A DNA stretch of 64,000 bases, from assembly GCA_913775175.1 (NCBI GenBank), contig CAJYKU010000038.1, positions 1 to 64,000 on the forward strand, read 5' to 3'. Positions 49,071 through 58,774 of this stretch are shown here, piece by piece. The notes beneath the pieces are model-generated. The model saw only the letters and a list, made by a program, of their open reading frames with translations, was not told where the DNA came from and made no database searches. This stretch comes from an uncultured Pantoea sp. (lineage in GTDB: Bacteria > Pseudomonadota > Gammaproteobacteria > Enterobacterales > Enterobacteriaceae). Numbering within the stretch: position 1 is the stretch's first letter; each line of letters opens with the position of its first letter. The position numbers and the translations under genes were made by a program.

Positions 49071-49100
49071 AATAAAAGGCTGCGCATCATAGCACAGCCG
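49071..49100 (-). terminator. Rho-independent terminator of ptsP
   Basis: An 8-bp stem with one G-U pair (49079-49086 with 49093-49100) is followed on the minus strand by TTTTATTA. It lies 32 bases beyond ptsP and about 55 bases before lgt, so lgt probably has its own promoter in the rest of this 114-bp gap. Confidence 0.75.
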
Positions 49101-49131
49101 CTTTTCACAATTTCCGCAGAAATGTAAACCT

Positions 49132-51378
49132 TTAACGACCGCCGCGGATCAGTCCGCCCAGACCACGACGCTCCATAAATGCAGCAACCAGATGACGCAC
49201 TTCTGTCGCCGTATGTGCTGCTATCCCCTGCTGGCTAAGCTTCACTGCTTCTTCCCGGTCAAGATGTCGCAGAAGGTATTTTACCCGCGGAATATTTTTG
49301 CCGTTCATACTCAGGTGATAGTAGCCGAGCCCAATCAGCAGTGCGACGCACATGGGATCGCCAGCCATTTCACCACACAGACAGAGCTCAAGTTTGGCTT
49401 CCCGGGCTTCAAGCGCAATCGCGTGCAGCGCGCGCAACATGGCGGGATGCAGCGAATCATAGAGATTGGCAACCCGGGTATTATTACGATCCACCGCCAG
49501 CAGATATTGGGTTAAATCGTTGGTGCCTACAGAGATAAAATCAACGCGACTGGCCAGATGCGGGATCATAAACAGCATCGAGGGCACTTCAATCATCACC
49601 CCAATGCGCGGCTGCGGAATAGTATAGCCCAGTACCTCTTCAACCTCGCGCCCGGCACGATCGATCAGTCGGCGCGCGTCGTCAATTTCATCGATATGAC
49701 TGATCATCGGCAGCAGAATGTTGAGGTTACCTGAGGCGACATTAGCGCGCAGCATCGCCCGTACCTGCACCAGAAAGATCTCCGGCTGATCCAGCGTCAG
49801 GCGAATACCACGCCAGCCCAGGCAGGGATTCTCTTCACTGATAGGCATATAGGGCAGCTGCTTGTCAGCTCCTACATCCAGGGTTCGCAGTGTAACTGGC
49901 TTGTTGTAGAACAGCTGCAACATACCCTGATACTGCGACACCTGCTCCTCTTCTGATGGAAAACCACTCTGCAACATAAAAGGAATTTCGGTGCGGTAGA
50001 GGCCGATACCATCTACCCAGCTATCCAGCGCCTGCTCATGTTCCAGACTAAGACCCGCATTGAGCATGACCGCTACACGCTCACCACTTTTAAGCTCACC
50101 GGGCTTATCAACCACGCCCTCTGCCATTTTGCTCAGCGCATTCTCTTCGCTGATCAAACGCTGATACTCCTGCACCAGTACAGGTTCAGGATCGATCAGG
50201 ACTTCGCCACGGTAGCCATCGACGATCAGCTGACGTTTGTTAAGCTGCGCAGGCAGGATATCCGCGCCCATTACGGTCGGGATCCCCATTGCACGCGTCA
50301 GGATAGCGGCGTGCGAATTAGCCGCGCCGTCGCGCACTACCACGCCAGCTAACCGCTCATGAGGCAACTCTGCCAGCGTAGTAGCTGTCAGTTCATCAGC
50401 CACCAGCACAAAGCGCTCTGGCCAGGCATTGGTACCAACCAGTGTGTCATCGAGATGGAATAGCAGGCGTTGCCCCAGGACGCGCAGATCGCCTGCTCGC
50501 TCACGCAGATAGTGATCCTGCAGACTGGCAAACTGCGCAGCAAACTTTTCAATTACCGTTTTTACCGCCCACTCCGCTACTGACCCCTGCTCAATCTCCG
50601 CAAAGAGATCTTTTTTCAGCCGGGCGTCAGTCAGCAAGTGGGAGTAAAGATCGAAGATTGCGGCACTCTCTTTCTGTACGCCGGCCGCGAAACGTTTGCT
50701 AAAGCGCCGAAACTCATTCCCCGCCTCATCCATTGCCACAATCAGTCGTTCGCGTTCGCGGTGCGGATCAAGTGTTGAGGCAGCGGAAACCTGATCGAGC
50801 AGCGGCTGCGTCTCATCAACCCAGCCTGTTGCCACCGCTACGCCCGGCGAGGCGGCAATCGCTTTAACGCGGGTTTGCCGAAACTGACCAAACAGCTGAC
50901 CAAGTTGAGACTGAGAGAGCAGCCCCGCCATCTGGGTAGCAAGCGTAACCAGAAACGACTCTTCACTCTCATCGAACTGACGATGTTCACGCTGCTGTAC
51001 TACCAGCACGCCCAGCAACTGACGACGGCTGATAATCGGCACGCCGAGGAAGGAGCGGTAGCGCTCCTCTTTAACGGCAGGAATATATTTAAAGCTGGGA
51101 TGGCTCTGGGCGTCCGCAAGGTTAATAGGTTCAGCCAGACGGCCAACCAGCCCCACTATGCCTTCATCGAACGCCAGCGCAATAGTACGACCACGCGGCT
51201 TTTTCAGCCCGCGTGTCGCCATCAGGTAGTAACAGTGCCGATCGTGATCCGCAAGATAGACCGAGCACACCTCGGTTTCCATCGCAGTGCAGATCTCATT
51301 GACCAGAATGTCGAGCGCCTCATTCAGGCGGGGAGCGCTCGCCACTTTTTCGACTATTTCACGCAACTGAGTGAGCAT
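49132..51378 (-). CDS. ptsP: PEP-protein phosphotransferase PtsP (enzyme I-Ntr)
   Basis: PtsP takes phosphate from PEP and passes it to NPr and then EIIA-Ntr, the nitrogen-related phosphorelay that tunes potassium transport and stress responses. The protein is 748 aa, as in E. coli. Domains: N-terminal GAF sensor (about 1-140), PTS enzyme I N-domain, the phospho-histidine in GAANSHAAILTRAMG (near 356), and the PEP-binding TIM barrel with LDVGADKQLPYMPISEENPCLG and CGEMAGDPM. It lies 12 bp behind rppH and is surely cotranscribed with it. Confidence 0.97.
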   Translation of the reverse strand: MLTQLREIVEKVASAPRLNEALDILVNEICTAMETEVCSVYLADHDRHCYYLMATRGLKKPRGRTIALAFDEGIVGLVGRLAEPINLADAQSHPSFKYIPAVKEERYRSFLGVPIISRRQLLGVLVVQQREHRQFDESEESFLVTLATQMAGLLSQSQLGQLFGQFRQTRVKAIAASPGVAVATGWVDETQPLLDQVSAASTLDPHRERERLIVAMDEAGNEFRRFSKRFAAGVQKESAAIFDLYSHLLTDARLKKDLFAEIEQGSVAEWAVKTVIEKFAAQFASLQDHYLRERAGDLRVLGQRLLFHLDDTLVGTNAWPERFVLVADELTATTLAELPHERLAGVVVRDGAANSHAAILTRAMGIPTVMGADILPAQLNKRQLIVDGYRGEVLIDPEPVLVQEYQRLISEENALSKMAEGVVDKPGELKSGERVAVMLNAGLSLEHEQALDSWVDGIGLYRTEIPFMLQSGFPSEEEQVSQYQGMLQLFYNKPVTLRTLDVGADKQLPYMPISEENPCLGWRGIRLTLDQPEIFLVQVRAMLRANVASGNLNILLPMISHIDEIDDARRLIDRAGREVEEVLGYTIPQPRIGVMIEVPSMLFMIPHLASRVDFISVGTNDLTQYLLAVDRNNTRVANLYDSLHPAMLRALHAIALEAREAKLELCLCGEMAGDPMCVALLIGLGYYHLSMNGKNIPRVKYLLRHLDREEAVKLSQQGIAAHTATEVRHLVAAFMERRGLGGLIRGGR

Positions 51379-51390
51379 AAGGGGCGTGGC

Positions 51391-51921
51391 CTATCCTCTT
51401 TTACGACGGTGGGCAGCGGAATTGTTGCGCTGCCCCGCACTCTCCTGCATCGACATTACCACGCCAGCAAACTCTTTCATTACCCGACGATAAACATCGC
51501 GCTTGAATGAGACCACCTGGCGTACCGGATACCAAAAGCTGACCCAGCGCCAGCCATCAAATTCTGGCGTGCTGCTGTGCTGCACATTGATATCAGCGTC
51601 ATTACACATCAACTGCAGAAGAAACCACTTCTGTTTCTGGCCGATACAGACCGGCTTTGTATCCCAACGCACCAAACGTTTAGGCAACTTGTAACGTAAC
51701 CAGTTACGGGTTGAAGCAAGTATTCGAACATCCTTGCGGTGTAATCCCACTTCTTCGAACAGTTCGCGATACATTGCCTGTTCAGCGGTTTCACCTGGAT
51801 TGATGCCTCCCTGAGGAAACTGCCAGGAGTGCTGTCCAAAGCGCCTGGCCCATAACACTTGTCCCTGCCTGTTACAGATTACGATACCAACATTCGGGCG
51901 GTAGCCATCATCATCGATCAC
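51391..51921 (-). CDS. rppH: RNA pyrophosphohydrolase RppH
   Basis: RppH removes pyrophosphate from the 5' end of mRNAs, which starts RNase E-dependent decay. The protein is 176 aa, as in E. coli. It begins [17 protein letters not shown] and carries the Nudix box (GX5EX7REUXEEXGU) at about 38-60 with metal-binding glutamates in RELFEEVG. The basic C-terminus (AAHRRKRG) is typical. It is followed by ptsP after 12 bp and faces the DARS2 region upstream. Confidence 0.97.
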   Translation of the reverse strand: MIDDDGYRPNVGIVICNRQGQVLWARRFGQHSWQFPQGGINPGETAEQAMYRELFEEVGLHRKDVRILASTRNWLRYKLPKRLVRWDTKPVCIGQKQKWFLLQLMCNDADINVQHSSTPEFDGWRWVSFWYPVRQVVSFKRDVYRRVMKEFAGVVMSMQESAGQRNNSAAHRRKRG

Positions 51922-52607
51922 TGGACTACCTCAAAGCTAAATTTGAATGGTCTGATTGTTTCACACTCCTTACAGGCGGTAAACCACTGGATTCTCTGCA
52001 CCATGACAGAATAAAAACAAGATAACTCACAGAGTTTTGCCAACTTATAAACAGCTCTTCTCGCCATTGTTCGATCTTATGCACTTTTTCTGTGGATAGC
52101 ATTGTGCAGAACGCGGGAATTAGCCGTAAACAGTTTGAGGCTCAGTTAAAACGACACACAGCTTAAAATTTATTTTTTTGTTTTATTTCATAAAATTACA
52201 ATAAAAAAATCTGCCAGGCATTGCTATTTTCCTGACTCTCTTTTTCTGGTCAGTTGCGTATTGGTTAAAGATCCACCACCGTTGTTTTTATCCACAAGTA
52301 ATGCCCTAAACCTGGTCAGATATCATGAAAAAAGTGCGAAAACTGGTATAGTCAAGCCTGTAAATAGAAACAGGAGTGAATACAAAGCGGTGTTATCCTA
52401 TTTATCTGTGGATAACTCATATTGATATCCTGTTTATTATCATCGGCAAACCGGGATAAACTGCCTGTAATACGACGGCGCGTGCAGTGATAACAGAAAA
52501 AAAGCAGTGCGAATCATGCTATTATGGCGTCTGTATTGCAGAAGCTAATGTGGACAATCTGCCTACGCCGCAAACTGATTAATAATTAACCAATCCAGAT
52601 ATTCATT
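51922..52607 (+). other. DARS2-type DnaA-reactivating region
   Basis: This 686-bp gene-free, AT-rich stretch lies between rppH and mutH, exactly where E. coli has DARS2, the site that recharges DnaA from ADP to ATP form. Perfect DnaA boxes (TTATCCACA) are at 52288-52296 (plus) and 52407-52415 (minus). One-mismatch boxes are at 52077-52085 (TTATGCACT), 52091-52099 (CTATCCACA, minus) and 52549-52557 (TTGTCCACA, minus). A very A/T-rich run lies at 52165-52210. IHF and Fis sites are needed in E. coli DARS2; I could not place them with confidence. Promoters for rppH and mutH must also lie here. No coding potential was seen. Confidence 0.78.
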
Positions 52608-53294
52608 ATGCCATCTCATCTCATTCTGCCCGATCCGCCACACAGTGAAGCTGAATTACTGCAGCGAGCGCATCAGCTGGCTGGTCAGCGGCTGGATACG
52701 CTGGCAACACAGCTTGGCCTGCCTGTTCCGCCAGATTTAAAACGTGATAAGGGCTGGATTGGAACGTTGCTGGAACTGCATCTCGGTGCCAGTGCCGGCA
52801 GTAAAGCGGAGCAGGATTTTGCGCATCTGGGCATTGAGTTAAAGACAATTCCTGTTGATGCCCTGGGCAAGCCGCTGGAAACCACTTTTGTCTGCGTTGC
52901 ACCGCTGACCGGTAACAGTGGTGTGACATGGGAGACCAGCCATGTACGTCATAAACTGGCGCGCGTATTGTGGATCCCGGTGGAGGGCGAGCGCACTATT
53001 CCCCTGGCTGAACGACGCGCAGGCGCACCGCTGATCTGGCAACCCGATGCGGATGAGGAGCAACAACTGCGCGCTGACTGGGAAGAGCTGATGGATATGA
53101 TTGTTTTAGGGCAGGTAGAACGCATTACCGCCCGTCACGGTGCCTGGCTGCAGATACGCCCCAAAGCGGCGAATAACCGCGCGCTTACAGAAGCGATTGG
53201 TGAGCATGGTGAAACCATTATGACGCTGCCGCGCGGTTTTTACCTGAAAAAAAGCTTTACCAGCGCGCTGCTGGCACGCCATTTTTTACTGTAG
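52608..53294 (+). CDS. mutH: DNA mismatch repair endonuclease MutH
   Basis: MutH nicks the unmethylated strand at hemimethylated GATC sites when activated by MutL. The protein is 228 aa (E. coli 229), with the restriction-like fold. The catalytic residues are in [15 protein letters not shown]: the Asp, then Glu-X-Lys (about residues 69, 76, 78). [14 protein letters not shown] and the C-terminal [13 protein letters not shown] are also conserved. It stands alone downstream of the DARS2-type region. Confidence 0.97.
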   Translation: MPSHLILPDPPHSEAELLQRAHQLAGQRLDTLATQLGLPVPPDLKRDKGWIGTLLELHLGASAGSKAEQDFAHLGIELKTIPVDALGKPLETTFVCVAPLTGNSGVTWETSHVRHKLARVLWIPVEGERTIPLAERRAGAPLIWQPDADEEQQLRADWEELMDMIVLGQVERITARHGAWLQIRPKAANNRALTEAIGEHGETIMTLPRGFYLKKSFTSALLARHFLL

Positions 53295-53535
53295 TACGTG
53301 GCGCGGATCGCATTCTGCGCGTTTCCCTGTTTTACATCCGCGTCTGTTTTACATAGGGTTATGCGGATAACGCTACACTCTCTTTCGCAGGTGAACTGCA
53401 ACAGTATAAAGAGCACACTGGCTGTCAGGGTAATTGCACTCTCCGGGGCTTATTTTAAGAATTGTGCAATTACACCACTAAGAAAAAGCATTTATTACTA
53501 CACTTTTGCGGGTTAAGCAGCTTAGGGAACCAATA

Positions 53536-53754
53536 ATGAAAGGGTTAGCGACGACAGCGGGTCTGATGCTGGCAGCACTGCTGCTGAGCGGTTGCAGCAG
53601 CGACTACGTGATGGCAACAAAAGATGGTCAGATGATTATGACGCAGGGCAAACCTGCTATCGACAAAGAGACCGGCCTGGTCGAATATACTGACCAGCAG
53701 GGCCATGTTATGCAGATTAATGGTGATGAGGTCTCTACCATCATTGAACGTTAA
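53536..53754 (+). CDS. ygdR: YgdI/YgdR family lipoprotein
   Basis: A 72-aa lipoprotein (E. coli YgdR 72 aa). Signal peptide residues 1-18 end in lipobox LSGC, so Cys19 is lipidated, followed by [20 protein letters not shown]. The DUF903 core with [22 protein letters not shown] parallels YgdI at 25985. The ORF is open from 53506, but the signal peptide and AGGG upstream place the start at 53536. The 241-bp gap before it holds no gene. Function unknown. Confidence 0.93.
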   Translation: MKGLATTAGLMLAALLLSGCSSDYVMATKDGQMIMTQGKPAIDKETGLVEYTDQQGHVMQINGDEVSTIIER

Positions 53755-53896
53755 GTGTAACATTGCGTTGCCTGCGCGACGTTTTACCCGGTGCAGGCGC
53801 TTTCTCCGATTTTCCCCTCTTCCTTCCCGCCCGCTTCACAGGCTATAGTCCCTGAGGAGATAAATTCCATTTCATAATGAAAAAAGGAAGCCGGCA

Positions 53897-54937
53897 ATGC
53901 ATTATCACCGTATCCCCCACAGCACACTGGAAGTGAGCCAGCTGGGATTAGGCACGATGACGTTTGGTGAGCAAAATAGCGAAGCCGACGCCCACGAACA
54001 GCTCGATTATGCCATCAGCCAGGGCATAAACTTTATCGATACCGCAGAGATGTATCCGGTTCCGCCGCGTCCTGAAACACAGGGCCTGACTGAACAGTAC
54101 ATTGGCAGCTGGCTAAAAAAGCGTGGCAGCCGTGACAAAGTGATCCTCGCCAGTAAGGTCGCAGGCCCGGTACGCGGCAACGACGCGCTGATCCGGCCAC
54201 AGCAGGCGCTGGATCGCAAAAATATCCGTGCGGCGCTGGATGCCAGCCTGAAACGCCTTAATACTGACTACCTCGATCTCTACCAGCTGCACTGGCCGCA
54301 GCGTCAGACCAACTACTTTGGCAAGCTGGGCTACGAATATAGCGAAAGCACCGCCACCGTAACGCTACTGGAGACGCTGGAGGCACTGACCGAGCAGGTA
54401 CGGGCCGGAAAAATTCGCTATATCGGTGTTTCCAATGAAACCGCCTGGGGCGTTATGCGCTATCTGCAGCTGGCGGAAAAGCATGAGCTGCCGCGTATAG
54501 TGACGATCCAGAACCCCTACAGTCTGCTGAACCGCAGCTTCGAAGTCGGCCTGGCTGAAATCAGTCAGCATGAGGGGGTAGAACTGCTGGCTTACTCCAG
54601 TCTGGCGTTTGGTACGCTGAGCGGCAAATACCTCAACGGTGCGCAGCCAGCGGGTGCGCGTAATACGCTGTTCAGCCGCTTTACCCGCTACAGCAGCGAG
54701 CAGTCGCAGCAGGCGGTTGCTGCCTATGTCGGGCTGGCAAAACAGCATAATCTGGACCCGTCACAAATGGCGCTGGCTTATGTACGTCAGCAGCCATTTG
54801 TTGCCAGTACGCTGCTGGGCGCCACCACTCTGGAGCAGCTAAAGACCAATATTGGCAGTTTTGATCTGACGCTTAACGCAGATGTGCTGGAAGCACTGGA
54901 AGTTATGCATCGTCGCTATACCTACCCAGCCCCCTGA
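53897..54937 (+). CDS. tas: Aldo-keto reductase Tas
   Basis: Tas is an NADP(H)-dependent aldo-keto reductase; in E. coli extra copies rescue a tyrosine auxotroph under starvation, but its natural substrate is unknown. The protein is 346 aa, as in E. coli. The catalytic tetrad is visible: Asp in NFIDTAEMYPVPP with its Tyr (about 49-58), Lys in VILASKVAGP (about 85) and His in YQLHWPQR (about 130). The NADP-binding region is in the C-terminal third. AAGGAAG lies upstream of the ATG. Confidence 0.95.
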   Translation: MHYHRIPHSTLEVSQLGLGTMTFGEQNSEADAHEQLDYAISQGINFIDTAEMYPVPPRPETQGLTEQYIGSWLKKRGSRDKVILASKVAGPVRGNDALIRPQQALDRKNIRAALDASLKRLNTDYLDLYQLHWPQRQTNYFGKLGYEYSESTATVTLLETLEALTEQVRAGKIRYIGVSNETAWGVMRYLQLAEKHELPRIVTIQNPYSLLNRSFEVGLAEISQHEGVELLAYSSLAFGTLSGKYLNGAQPAGARNTLFSRFTRYSSEQSQQAVAAYVGLAKQHNLDPSQMALAYVRQQPFVASTLLGATTLEQLKTNIGSFDLTLNADVLEALEVMHRRYTYPAP

Positions 54938-55047
54938 CGCGTAATTAGCGTGGCGTCTCTTCTCGCCCCGCGGCGCCTCTCCCCGGCACTGCCCGTGTGC
55001 ATTTACGGGGAGCAGGTGCTGCTGACAGCCAGATTTTTTATTGCTGT

Positions 55048-55076
55048 GCAGCTGGCAGTGTCAGGATGCCAGCTGC
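55048..55076. terminator. Stem-loop between tas and lplT
   Basis: A 10-bp perfect stem (55048-55057 with 55067-55076, 9-nt loop) ends one base before the lplT stop codon on the other strand. It separates convergent tas and lplT. No T-run follows on either strand. Confidence 0.5.
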
Positions 55077-55077
55077 T

Positions 55078-56280
55078 CTAGTCCTGGCGACGGGCAGAGC
55101 GTGATGTCCACCACAGCAGTGCAATAGCCAGCGCAAACAGCGCGCCAAACCCGATTCCGGTCGCCACTGCCGGCGCGCCCAGTTTGATCGCCAGCGTATA
55201 GAGTCCCAGCATCAGCAGCATGGCGCTGTTTTCGCCCAGATTCTGAACAGCAATCGCATTTCCCGCGCCTACGCTGGCTTTACCCCGCGCCTGCAACAGT
55301 GCATTGAGCGGTACAACGAAAAAGCCACCCAGCGCCCCAATCAGCAGCAGTATCAGATAGGCGTTCAGCAGCGTGGTCTGCAGCGCAAACAGTACAACCA
55401 TAACACCAATCAGCACGCCTGCTGGCATACAGCGCCGCACCGTTTCCAGCGTCACCAGCCTGGCAGCAGCAGCAGCACCAATCACAATTCCTATTGCAAC
55501 CATGGCATTAAGCGTGGTCGGGGTTTTGTTGTCGCTGATCCCCAGCGCCACCGGCACCCAGAGCACCAGCAGAAAACGCAGCGTTACGCCTGCGCCCCAG
55601 AACAGGCTGGTGCCAAGCAGCGAGAACCGGGTTTCGCTGTTATGCCACAGCTGACGAACCGCAGTGCTGAAGCTATGCACCATCCTGCCCATATACCAGC
55701 TCTGGCCTGCGCGCGCCGCGCCAAGACGGGGGATATAGATATTCGCGACAACTGCCAGTGCGTAGGTCAGCACACAACACACCAGCGCGGCCAGCAGATG
55801 CCAGTCTGCCAGCACTCCCCCTGCCACAGAGCCGAGCAGAATAGCGGCGATGGTGGATGCCTCCATCAGCCCGTTAGCTTTCACCAGACGTTCGCCGCTG
55901 GTGATCTCGGTGAGAATGCCATATTTTGCCGGCGAGTACGCTGCCGCGCCGACGCCCACCAGCGTGTAGCCCAGAAAAGGATTTGCCCCCAGACAGATTG
56001 CCAGCGCTCCCAGCAGTTTCAGGCTATTGGCCAGCATCATGACCCGCCCTTTAGCAAAGCTGTCCGCTATCTGTCCGACAAAGGGCGCCAGCAGAATGTA
56101 CGTCGCAACAAACAACATCTGCAGAACCGGCTGACTCCAGTCCGGATAGTCGTGGTTTTTCAGCACGGCCAGCGTTGCAAACAGCAGCGCATTATCGCCA
56201 AATGCGGAAAAAAACTGCGCAACGATCACCGCAATCATACCGCGAGACAGCAGTGGTGAAGCAGTGGGTTTCTGGTTCAT
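55078..56280 (-). CDS. lplT: Lysophospholipid transporter LplT
   Basis: LplT flips lysophosphatidylethanolamine and related lipids inward across the inner membrane so that Aas can re-acylate them. It is an MFS protein of 400 aa (E. coli 397) with about 12 helices. It begins with a short cytoplasmic tail and [23 protein letters not shown], and has the loop motif [14 protein letters not shown] (about 75-88). Its start overlaps the aas stop by 4 bases, so the two are coupled, as their joint function predicts. Confidence 0.96.
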   Translation of the reverse strand: MNQKPTASPLLSRGMIAVIVAQFFSAFGDNALLFATLAVLKNHDYPDWSQPVLQMLFVATYILLAPFVGQIADSFAKGRVMMLANSLKLLGALAICLGANPFLGYTLVGVGAAAYSPAKYGILTEITSGERLVKANGLMEASTIAAILLGSVAGGVLADWHLLAALVCCVLTYALAVVANIYIPRLGAARAGQSWYMGRMVHSFSTAVRQLWHNSETRFSLLGTSLFWGAGVTLRFLLVLWVPVALGISDNKTPTTLNAMVAIGIVIGAAAAARLVTLETVRRCMPAGVLIGVMVVLFALQTTLLNAYLILLLIGALGGFFVVPLNALLQARGKASVGAGNAIAVQNLGENSAMLLMLGLYTLAIKLGAPAVATGIGFGALFALAIALLWWTSRSARRQD

Positions 56281-58427
56281 GCGCTGGCCTCTTCTGCCAG
56301 CTGTTTCAGGCTGACATAGTCTGGTTTACCGCTGCCCAGCATTGGCAGCTGTTTCATCACCCGGATATCACGCGGTACTGCCAGCTCAGGTGCACCTGCT
56401 GCGCGCGCTGCCTGCAGAAGCTGCTCGCGGGTCAGCGCAGCGTCAGTGGTAAACAGCACCAGCGCTTCACCACGATTGCCATCCGGACGCAGCGAGGCGG
56501 CATGCTGTTTCTTACCGGACGCTTTCAGTGCAATCTGCTCGACGCTCTCCAGTGACACCATTTCGCCTGCAATTTTAGCAAAGCGTTTGGCACGCCCCTG
56601 AATCTGACAAAAGCCGCCCTCATCAAAGCTGACAATATCACCGGTGTCATACCAGCCCGGCTCCATATCACCTTCACCGTTATCAGCAACCGGTGGCTCC
56701 AGTACGCCAGGCGCATCAACCCGCAGGTACCCTTTCATAATGTTCGGCCCGCGCAGTTGCAACCGGCCCCCCTGCTCAATGCCCGGAACCGAGATCAGGC
56801 GCGAATCCATGCCCGGTAGCAGACGCCCGACAGTATGAGTGCGGGCGGCCATCGGTACATTGATAGCCACTACCGGCGCGCACTCAGTTACGCCATACCC
56901 TTCCAGAATACGAATGCCATACTTCTCCTGGTAAAGTTCACGCGTGCTCTCCTGCAGTTTCTCCGCTCCCGCAACCACATAGCGCAAACGGGCAAAATCG
57001 TAGGGCGCAGCAAAGCGCGCATAGTGACCAAGAAACGTGGATGTGCCAAACAGCACGGTGCAGTTACGGTCATAAACCAGTTCAGGCACAATGCGATAGT
57101 GCAGTGGACTGGGATAGAGAAAGACCTGGGCGCCGGTCAGCAGTGGCGTAAACAGCCCCACCGTCAGGCCAAAGGCGTGGAACAGCGGCAGCGCTGACAT
57201 AAAGCGGTCGCGCGGCGTAAAGTCAGCCACAGTGCGGATCTGCTCGACATTAGCCAGCAGGCTTTTATGCGAATGGACAACGCCTTTCGGCTGCCCTTCC
57301 GATCCAGAGGTAAACAGCACCATAGCCGCATCTTCCGGCTGCTGTGGCAACTGAGCACGCTGCGGCAGTAGCAAATGTGCCAGGATCCAGAGTTTATCCT
57401 GCAGCGTGACGCTCTGTTTCAAATCTTCCAGGTAGATCCACTCTACCTCATTGAGTCCCTGCGGCAGATGCCACAGATTGCCCTTCTCCAGAAACTGACG
57501 CGATGTGAATACCGTTTTTATCTGCGAGGATGTCAGCGCCGCGCGCATGCCATTAACACCCGCGGTGTAATTCAGCATAGCGGGAACACGCCCGCGCATA
57601 GATGCGCCGAGTATAGCTGCGGCGGTCACTGTAGCATTGGGCAGCAGCAGGCCAATATATTCGCCCTGCTGACTGTAGCGCTCCAGTATCCGCCCGACGC
57701 CCAGCGCCTTTTTCAGCAGACCAATGTAACTATCTGGTCTGAGGTTTAGATCTTCAATACAGGCTTTGGTCAGACCGTAACGCGTACGTGCCGCCAGAAA
57801 TGCGTCATAGAGTGTTTCACGCGGGCGCACTGCCATCCGCGCTTCCATCATTATATGATGCAGGTGCTCGCCTGCCAGCATACGGCGGTCACGGGCGCGC
57901 TTTGCATCCGGCATAGGAATATGGGTGGCCGGCAAAACGCTGAGTGTGATGCGTGGAAACAGACGACGCTTAAAAACGCCGCCAAGCCGGCCAAACGGCG
58001 TATATTCTGCGCCCTCAATCCGCACGGGTACCACAGTGGCACCCGATTTTGCTGCTACAAAGCCTGCCCCACTGTAAATCTTCATTAATGAGCCAGTCAC
58101 TGTAATGCGCCCTTCCGGGAAGATCACCACTGGCCGCCCCTCGTTGATCATACGAACCAGATGTTTCAACGACATCGGTTTAGCAGGATCGAGCGGCACA
58201 AAGTCCACCAGCGGTTTTAGCAGCCGCATATACCACTGGCTGCTGATAGAGGAGTAGACGGCAAAGACCGGCTTAATGGGCAGAAACAGCGCTAACAATA
58301 TGCCATCCAGAAATGAGACGTGGTTAGGTGTAATCAGCACCTTCTCTTTATGCAGCGCAGTGAGGTCGCCGCGCAGCTCCACACGCCACAGCAGGCGACA
58401 AAGGGTACGCAAAATAGTAAATAACAT
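56277..58427 (-). CDS. aas: Bifunctional acyltransferase / acyl-ACP synthetase Aas
   Basis: Aas re-acylates lysophospholipids using an acyl-ACP it makes itself. The protein is 716 aa (E. coli 719). The N-terminal acyltransferase domain (about 15-140) has the NHVSFLDG (HX4D) motif and PEGRITVTG. The C-terminal AMP-binding domain (about 230-690) has the P-loop [20 protein letters not shown] and the YDTGDIV adenylation motif. It is an inner-membrane protein and is coupled to lplT by a 4-base overlap. The omrA terminator lies 126 bp upstream of it on the same strand. Confidence 0.96.
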   Translation of the reverse strand: MLFTILRTLCRLLWRVELRGDLTALHKEKVLITPNHVSFLDGILLALFLPIKPVFAVYSSISSQWYMRLLKPLVDFVPLDPAKPMSLKHLVRMINEGRPVVIFPEGRITVTGSLMKIYSGAGFVAAKSGATVVPVRIEGAEYTPFGRLGGVFKRRLFPRITLSVLPATHIPMPDAKRARDRRMLAGEHLHHIMMEARMAVRPRETLYDAFLAARTRYGLTKACIEDLNLRPDSYIGLLKKALGVGRILERYSQQGEYIGLLLPNATVTAAAILGASMRGRVPAMLNYTAGVNGMRAALTSSQIKTVFTSRQFLEKGNLWHLPQGLNEVEWIYLEDLKQSVTLQDKLWILAHLLLPQRAQLPQQPEDAAMVLFTSGSEGQPKGVVHSHKSLLANVEQIRTVADFTPRDRFMSALPLFHAFGLTVGLFTPLLTGAQVFLYPSPLHYRIVPELVYDRNCTVLFGTSTFLGHYARFAAPYDFARLRYVVAGAEKLQESTRELYQEKYGIRILEGYGVTECAPVVAINVPMAARTHTVGRLLPGMDSRLISVPGIEQGGRLQLRGPNIMKGYLRVDAPGVLEPPVADNGEGDMEPGWYDTGDIVSFDEGGFCQIQGRAKRFAKIAGEMVSLESVEQIALKASGKKQHAASLRPDGNRGEALVLFTTDAALTREQLLQAARAAGAPELAVPRDIRVMKQLPMLGSGKPDYVSLKQLAEEASA

Positions 58428-58552
58428 GCCAGCACCTTAGCAGAATCGAAAATGGTCATTACCTTGCAGCATCTGCTAAGCGACGACAAGTGCAGAACAG
58501 CATTAAAGCGTGCCAGCGCCGACTGCCTGCCCTGTTTTTGCCGGAAAAAGGG

Positions 58553-58578
58553 AAAAAAAACCCACGCATCTGCGTGGG
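58553..58578 (-). terminator. Rho-independent terminator of omrA
   Basis: An 8-bp perfect GC-rich stem with a 2-nt loop, then eight T residues on the minus strand. The same layout ends omrB. Confidence 0.93.
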
Positions 58579-58662
58579 TCGGTGCAACTGAACAGGGTAA
58601 ATACCTGTGCAACAGGTATTGCTGCGGTAGCAGCCGCTCTGTACACCAATCATACCTCTGGG
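58553..58662 (-). ncRNA. omrA: OmrA small regulatory RNA
   Basis: OmrA is an OmpR-dependent, Hfq-binding RNA that represses outer-membrane receptor and curli mRNAs through its 5' end. On the minus strand it begins CCCAGAGGTATGATTGGTG, matching the conserved OmrA/OmrB 5' seed, and ends in a CCCACGCA/TGCGTGGG hairpin (58561-58568 with 58571-58578) plus eight T residues (58553-58560). At about 110 nt it is longer than the 88-nt E. coli RNA. The middle holds an extra 9-bp perfect hairpin (58600-58608 with 58612-58620) and a small one (58621-58634). It lies upstream of aas as in E. coli. Confidence 0.9.
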
Positions 58663-58700
58663 ATGGGTATCGTCGCGTAGTGGCAGGCTAAATAACAGCA

Positions 58701-58713
58701 GTAAAACGCAACC
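58701..58713 (-). promoter_or_regulatory. Putative OmpR site upstream of omrA
   Basis: On the minus strand GGTTGCGTTTTAC lies 39-51 bases upstream of the omrA start. The related TGTTGCGTTTAAGC lies at the same distance upstream of omrB. Equal placement before two otherwise different sequences suggests a shared activator, and OmpR is the known activator of both genes in E. coli. No clear -10 was seen for omrA. Confidence 0.55.
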
Positions 58714-58774
58714 GTATTCGGCGAAATGCAACCAGATATAACCAGCCGCGCCCTGTAGTTACATTTTGATTTTG

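Noticed and set aside
51922-52607. Replication origin
   Set aside because: DnaA boxes and AT-rich DNA are present, but there are no 13-mer arrays or oriC neighbours (gidA, mioC), and the position is that of DARS2.
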